Below are positions 60,553 to 64,000 of a stretch of DNA of 64,000 nucleotides, in pieces. Within the stretch, counting starts at the first letter, position 1; every line of letters starts with the position of its first letter. The notes below the pieces were generated by a model, which did not search any database, had not been told where the DNA came from, and saw only the letters and a list, made by a program, of their open reading frames with translations. A program made the translations under genes and the position numbers. Source of the DNA: Enterobacter mori LMG 25706 (GTDB taxonomy: Bacteria > Pseudomonadota > Gammaproteobacteria > Enterobacterales > Enterobacteriaceae); assembly GCF_000211415.1 (NCBI RefSeq), contig NZ_GL890780.1:216179-280178 (forward strand), given 5' to 3'.

Positions 60553-61428
60553 TCAGGAAATTTGTTGCTGTGGACGACGACGATACGCCCAAATCATCAT
60601 AATGGCACCCGCGACAATCATCGGAATGGAGAGGATCTGCCCCATGCTGATGTACTGCACCCACTCGCCGGTGAACTGTGCATCCGGCTGACGGAAGAAT
60701 TCAACGATGATGCGGAACGCACCGTAGCCGATCAGGAACAGACCGGAGACAGCCCCCATAGGACGCGGCTTGCGGATGAAGAGGTTCAGGATGATAAACA
60801 GCACCACACCTTCCAGCGCCAGCTCATAAAGCTGGGACATATGGCGCGGCAGAACACCGTAGGTATCGAAAATGGATTGCCACTCCGGATGCGATGGCAG
60901 CAGCGCGATATCCTCTGCACGAGAGCCCGGGAAGAGCATCGTATACGGCACGCTCGGGTCAACACGGCCCCACAGTTCGCCGTTGATAAAGTTACCCAGA
61001 CGCCCAGCTCCCAGCCCGAATGGGATCAATGGAGCAATAAAATCAGCCACCTGGAAGAAGTTGCGTTTGGTGCGTTTGGCAAAGATCACCATCACCAGGA
61101 TCACACCAATCAGGCCACCGTGGAAGGACATTCCCCCATCCCAGACGCGGAACAGATAGAGCGGATCGTTGAGGAATACCGGGAAGTTATAGAACAGGAC
61201 ATAGCCAATACGCCCGCCGAGGAATACCCCGAGGAAGCCAGCATACAGCAGGTTCTCAACTTCATTCTTCGTCCAGCCACTGCCGGGACGACCCGCGCGA
61301 CGGCCCGCAAGCCACATCGCAAAAATGAAGCCCACCAGGTACATCAAACCGTACCAGTGCAGCGCGACAGGTCCTACTGAGAAAATAACCGGATCAAATT
61401 CCGGAAAATGCAGATAACCACTGTTCAT
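60553..61428 (-). CDS. lgt: Phosphatidylglycerol:prolipoprotein diacylglyceryl transferase
   Basis: Inner-membrane enzyme that adds diacylglycerol to the lipobox cysteine of prolipoproteins such as MltA and YgdI in this window. The 291 residues show about seven transmembrane helices, the signature [17 protein letters not shown] around residue 105, and the Lgt box [18 protein letters not shown] around 137-154 with the essential arginine. The C-terminus matches E. coli. Confidence 0.97.
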   Translation of the reverse strand: MNSGYLHFPEFDPVIFSVGPVALHWYGLMYLVGFIFAMWLAGRRAGRPGSGWTKNEVENLLYAGFLGVFLGGRIGYVLFYNFPVFLNDPLYLFRVWDGGMSFHGGLIGVILVMVIFAKRTKRNFFQVADFIAPLIPFGLGAGRLGNFINGELWGRVDPSVPYTMLFPGSRAEDIALLPSHPEWQSIFDTYGVLPRHMSQLYELALEGVVLFIILNLFIRKPRPMGAVSGLFLIGYGAFRIIVEFFRQPDAQFTGEWVQYISMGQILSIPMIVAGAIMMIWAYRRRPQQQIS

Positions 61429-61602
61429 CTGTCACCACAAGATGTTGTTATTCCGCTGAAAGTGGACAGCGGTAGAAATGCGCTTCTGCGTGTCGCAGAG
61501 GCTCCAAAGTTGCGAATCATAGCATAAGGCAGGCAAGGAGGATGCGCCTGAGATGTAAAAGATGTGTATAGGGTATTGTGCGGCCTGATGCCCTCGCCAC
61601 GG

Positions 61603-61623
61603 CCCTCTCCCACAGGGAGAGGG
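61603..61623. repeat. CCCTCTCCC/GGGAGAGGG palindrome downstream of ptsP
   Basis: Perfect 9-bp inverted repeat identical to the copy at 8-28, ending 11 bases from the ptsP stop. It is preceded by GTGCGGCCTGATGCCCTC, also found before the copy at 21129. Confidence 0.75.
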
Positions 61624-61634
61624 AGAAATGCAAA

Positions 61635-63881
61635 TTAGCGGCCGCCGCGAATTAGGCCACCCATGCCGCGTCGTTCCATAAACGCCGCAACCTGATGCCG
61701 TACTTCGGTTGCCATCTGTGCGTCAAGACTGCGTTCCGCCAACTCGCGGGCATCTTCTATTTCAATATGACGCAACAGATACTTCACGCGCGCGACAGAA
61801 CGGCCGTTCATGGACAGGTGACGGAAGCCAAGGCCAATCAGGATGGCGACGCACATCGAATCGCCCGCCATTTCACCACACAGACGCAAGTCAAGACCGT
61901 GCTGCTCCGCTTCACGGGCAATCATGGCGAGTGCCCGGAGCATTGCCGGATGCAGGCTGTCATAGATACTCGCGACGCGCGTGTTATTTCGATCAACGGC
62001 CAGTATGTACTGCGTTAAATCGTTGGTCCCGACGGAGATAAAATCAACGCGGTTTGCCAGCTGCGGCAGCATAAAGACCATCGACGGCACTTCGAGCATC
62101 ACGCCAATACGTGGTTTAGGGATCGCATAGCCGATCATCTCTTCCACTTCGCGGCCCGCACGTTCGATCAAGCGTTTTGCTTCGTCGATCTCGTCAATAC
62201 TGGTGACCATCGGCAATAAAATGCTGAGGTTGCCCGTTGCCGCATTTGCACGCAGCATGGCACGAACCTGGATCAGGAAGATCTCCGGTTGGTCGAGCGT
62301 GATGCGGATCCCGCGCCAGCCCAGACACGGGTTTTCTTCACTGATTGGCATGTACGGCAGCTGTTTATCCGCCCCGACGTCCAGCGTGCGCAGCGTGACC
62401 GGTTTGTCATTAAACATCTGCAGCATCCCCTGATACTGCGCCACCTGTTCCTCTTCTGACGGGAAGCCGCTTTGCAGCATGAACGGAATTTCAGTGCGGT
62501 ATAAGCCGATACCGTCGATGCGGCTGCCGAGCTTCTCTTCGTGCTCGGGGCTTAACCCGGCGTTGAGCATGACTTTGATCCGCTCACCGCTTTTGAGCTG
62601 CGCGGGCAGGTTGACGTCATCTTCTGCCAGCTTGCTTAATTCATTCTCTTCACTAATGAGACGCTGGTATTCCTGCAGCAGTACGGGCTCAGGATCGACC
62701 AGCAGTTCACCGCGATAGCCATCCACCACCAGCGTGCGGCGGTGGAGCACCGAGGGCTGGATATCGGCCCCCATGACGGTTGGAATACCGAGCGCGCGCA
62801 CCATGATGGCAGCATGAGAGTTGGCGGCACCATCGCGCACCACGACCCCAGCGAGCCTGTCTTGCGGTAGCTCTGCCAGCGTCGTCGCTGAAAGTTCATC
62901 TGCTACCAGCACAAACCGCTTTGGCCAGGCATTCGCGCCCTGAATGGTGTCATCAAGATGGAACAGCAAACGCTGCCCCAGCGCGCGTAAATCCCCGGCA
63001 CGCTCCTTCAAATAACCATCGGTCAGTGCCGCAAACTGCTCGGCAAATTTTTCAATGACTTTTTTAACGGCCCATTCGGCCACCGAACCTTTATCCACTT
63101 CCGCGAAAAGCTCACGGCGCAGACGCGCATCAGAAAGCAGGTGTGAATAGAGGTCAAAGATCGCCGCCGTCTCTTTTTGCGCACCCGCAGCAAAGCGTTT
63201 GCTGTAGCGGCGAAATTCGTTGGAAGCCTCTTCCAGTGCAGCGGTAAGACGCTCGCGTTCGAGCGCTTCATCAAGCGTCGAGGCCTCGTAAACCTGCTCC
63301 ATCAGCGGCAACGTGGCGTCCATCCAGCCTTCGGCGATTGCCACACCCGGTGACGCAGGGAGCGCACGTATGCGCGTGTGACGATACTGGCCAAACAGGG
63401 CAGCAAGCTGAGACTGAGAGAGGATGGCGGCCATCTGCGTGGCAAGCGTCACAAGGAATGACTCTTCGCTTTCATCGTACTGGCGCAGTTCCCGCTGCTG
63501 AACAACGAGAACGCCAAGCAACTGACGACGCTGGATAATCGGCACGCCCAGGAAGGCGCGGAAGCGTTCTTCTTTTACGGAAGGAATATATTTGAAGCTA
63601 GGGCGTTTTTGCGCATCAGCAAGGTTAATGGGTTCGGCCAGACGACCAACCAGCCCAACAATACCTTCATCAAAAGCAAGCGTAACGGTGCGGCCTCGTG
63701 GTTTTTTCAAACCACGAGTCGCCATCAGGTAATAGCAACGCCGGTCATGGTCGGCCAGATACACCGAACAAACGTCGGTTTCCATCGCCAGACAGATATC
63801 AGTCACCAGAATATTCAGCGCCTCGTTCAGGCGAGGCGCACTGGCGACCTTCTCGACTATTTCGCGCAAGCGGGTGAGCAT
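61635..63881 (-). CDS. ptsP: Phosphoenolpyruvate-protein phosphotransferase PtsP (EI-Ntr)
   Basis: Enzyme I of the nitrogen phosphotransferase relay: takes phosphate from PEP and passes it to NPr and EIIA-Ntr, tuning nitrogen and potassium regulation. The 748 residues equal E. coli. An N-terminal GAF domain (about 15-160) is followed by the EI N-domain with the phosphohistidine in GAANSHAAIMVRALGIPTVMG near residue 356, and the PEP-binding C-domain with MLEVPSMVF and GTNDLTQYILAVDRNN. The GAF domain distinguishes it from PtsI. It is 12 bases from rppH, its usual partner. Confidence 0.97.
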   Translation of the reverse strand: MLTRLREIVEKVASAPRLNEALNILVTDICLAMETDVCSVYLADHDRRCYYLMATRGLKKPRGRTVTLAFDEGIVGLVGRLAEPINLADAQKRPSFKYIPSVKEERFRAFLGVPIIQRRQLLGVLVVQQRELRQYDESEESFLVTLATQMAAILSQSQLAALFGQYRHTRIRALPASPGVAIAEGWMDATLPLMEQVYEASTLDEALERERLTAALEEASNEFRRYSKRFAAGAQKETAAIFDLYSHLLSDARLRRELFAEVDKGSVAEWAVKKVIEKFAEQFAALTDGYLKERAGDLRALGQRLLFHLDDTIQGANAWPKRFVLVADELSATTLAELPQDRLAGVVVRDGAANSHAAIMVRALGIPTVMGADIQPSVLHRRTLVVDGYRGELLVDPEPVLLQEYQRLISEENELSKLAEDDVNLPAQLKSGERIKVMLNAGLSPEHEEKLGSRIDGIGLYRTEIPFMLQSGFPSEEEQVAQYQGMLQMFNDKPVTLRTLDVGADKQLPYMPISEENPCLGWRGIRITLDQPEIFLIQVRAMLRANAATGNLSILLPMVTSIDEIDEAKRLIERAGREVEEMIGYAIPKPRIGVMLEVPSMVFMLPQLANRVDFISVGTNDLTQYILAVDRNNTRVASIYDSLHPAMLRALAMIAREAEQHGLDLRLCGEMAGDSMCVAILIGLGFRHLSMNGRSVARVKYLLRHIEIEDARELAERSLDAQMATEVRHQVAAFMERRGMGGLIRGGR

Positions 63882-63893
63882 GATTTGCGTAGC

Positions 63894-64000
63894 TTAACCT
63901 CTTTTACGTCGCCAGGCAGGTGCGCTTTGCGGCTTAGGCGGGATCTCCTGAAGCTGCATGACAACACTTGCGAACTCTTTCATCACCCTACGGTAAACAT
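63894..64000 (-). CDS. rppH: RNA pyrophosphohydrolase, 3' end only
   Basis: The last 35 codons and stop of a minus-strand gene that continues past the window edge. They encode [18 protein letters not shown] and end in WRRKRG, matching the C-terminal tail of E. coli RppH, the Nudix enzyme that removes pyrophosphate from mRNA 5' ends and starts RNase E-dependent decay. The catalytic Nudix box lies outside the window, so it cannot be checked here. Position directly before ptsP agrees. Confidence 0.9.
   Translation of the reverse strand, partial: VYRRVMKEFASVVMQLQEIPPKPQSAPAWRRKRG

Noticed and set aside
60106-61380. 424-codon frame antisense to thyA and lgt
   Set aside because: Covers two essential genes; composition is that of a complementary strand.

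Overview
The window is a chromosomal stretch from a gamma-proteobacterium of the family Enterobacteriaceae. Almost every protein matches its Escherichia coli K-12 counterpart closely in length and motif, and the gene order follows the E. coli cysH-to-rppH segment. Several departures point to the Enterobacter / Leclercia / Lelliottia group rather than Escherichia or Salmonella: an amino-sugar PTS cassette next to queE, glycerate kinase attached to the gud operon, no mazEF between relA and mazG, no fuc locus between xni and rlmM, and one visible initiator tRNA gene. The genus is an inference from layout. No prophage, insertion sequence, integron or CRISPR array was seen.

Layout. 1-4308: cysJIH (assimilatory sulfate/sulfite reduction, minus strand). 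4616-5736: queD and queE (queuosine precursor synthesis), convergent around a paired REP element. 5791-9048: an accessory cassette of a NanE-like epimerase, a glucose-family PTS EIICB and a divergent RpiR-type regulator with a candidate operator. 9406-10515: a short-chain reductase with a NAD-binding/male-sterility-type fold. 10569-16901: eno, pyrG, mazG and relA. 16953-21070: rlmD and the divergent sensor kinase barA. 21152-26417: gudP-gudX-gudD-garK for D-glucarate catabolism. 26746-29500: yqcA-truC-yqcC, the small RNA csrB and syd. 29570-35998: queF, ppnN, sdaC-sdaB and xni. 36038-39059: rlmM, ygdD, gcvA, the small RNA gcvB and ygdI. 39252-42873: csdA-csdE, tcdA and mltA. 43082-43158: initiator tRNA-Met. 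43247-46059: amiC and argA. 46095-59567: recD, recB, ptrA, recC and the pseudopilin genes ppdC-ygdB-ppdB-ppdA. 59752-64000: thyA, lgt, ptsP and the 3' end of rppH.

How the genes work together. Two global post-transcriptional regulators are encoded here as small RNAs: csrB (sponge for CsrA) and gcvB (amino-acid transport control, paired with its activator gcvA). The window also carries barA, whose phosphorelay through UvrY drives csrB, and a well-formed UvrY-type box lies upstream of csrB. The gud genes convert glucarate towards glycerate 2-phosphate, which enolase (eno, also here) consumes. queD, queE and queF are three of the preQ1 genes; with truC, rlmD, rlmM and tcdA/csdA/csdE they make the window rich in RNA modification functions. 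recB, recC and recD form the RecBCD nuclease.

Intergenic structure is the least explained part: REP-like palindromes, a CCCTCTCCC/GGGAGAGGG palindrome at the 3' ends of four minus-strand genes, a hairpin element with 13-bp perfect arms between thyA and ppdA, and candidate operators for the RpiR regulator, ArgR and CRP.
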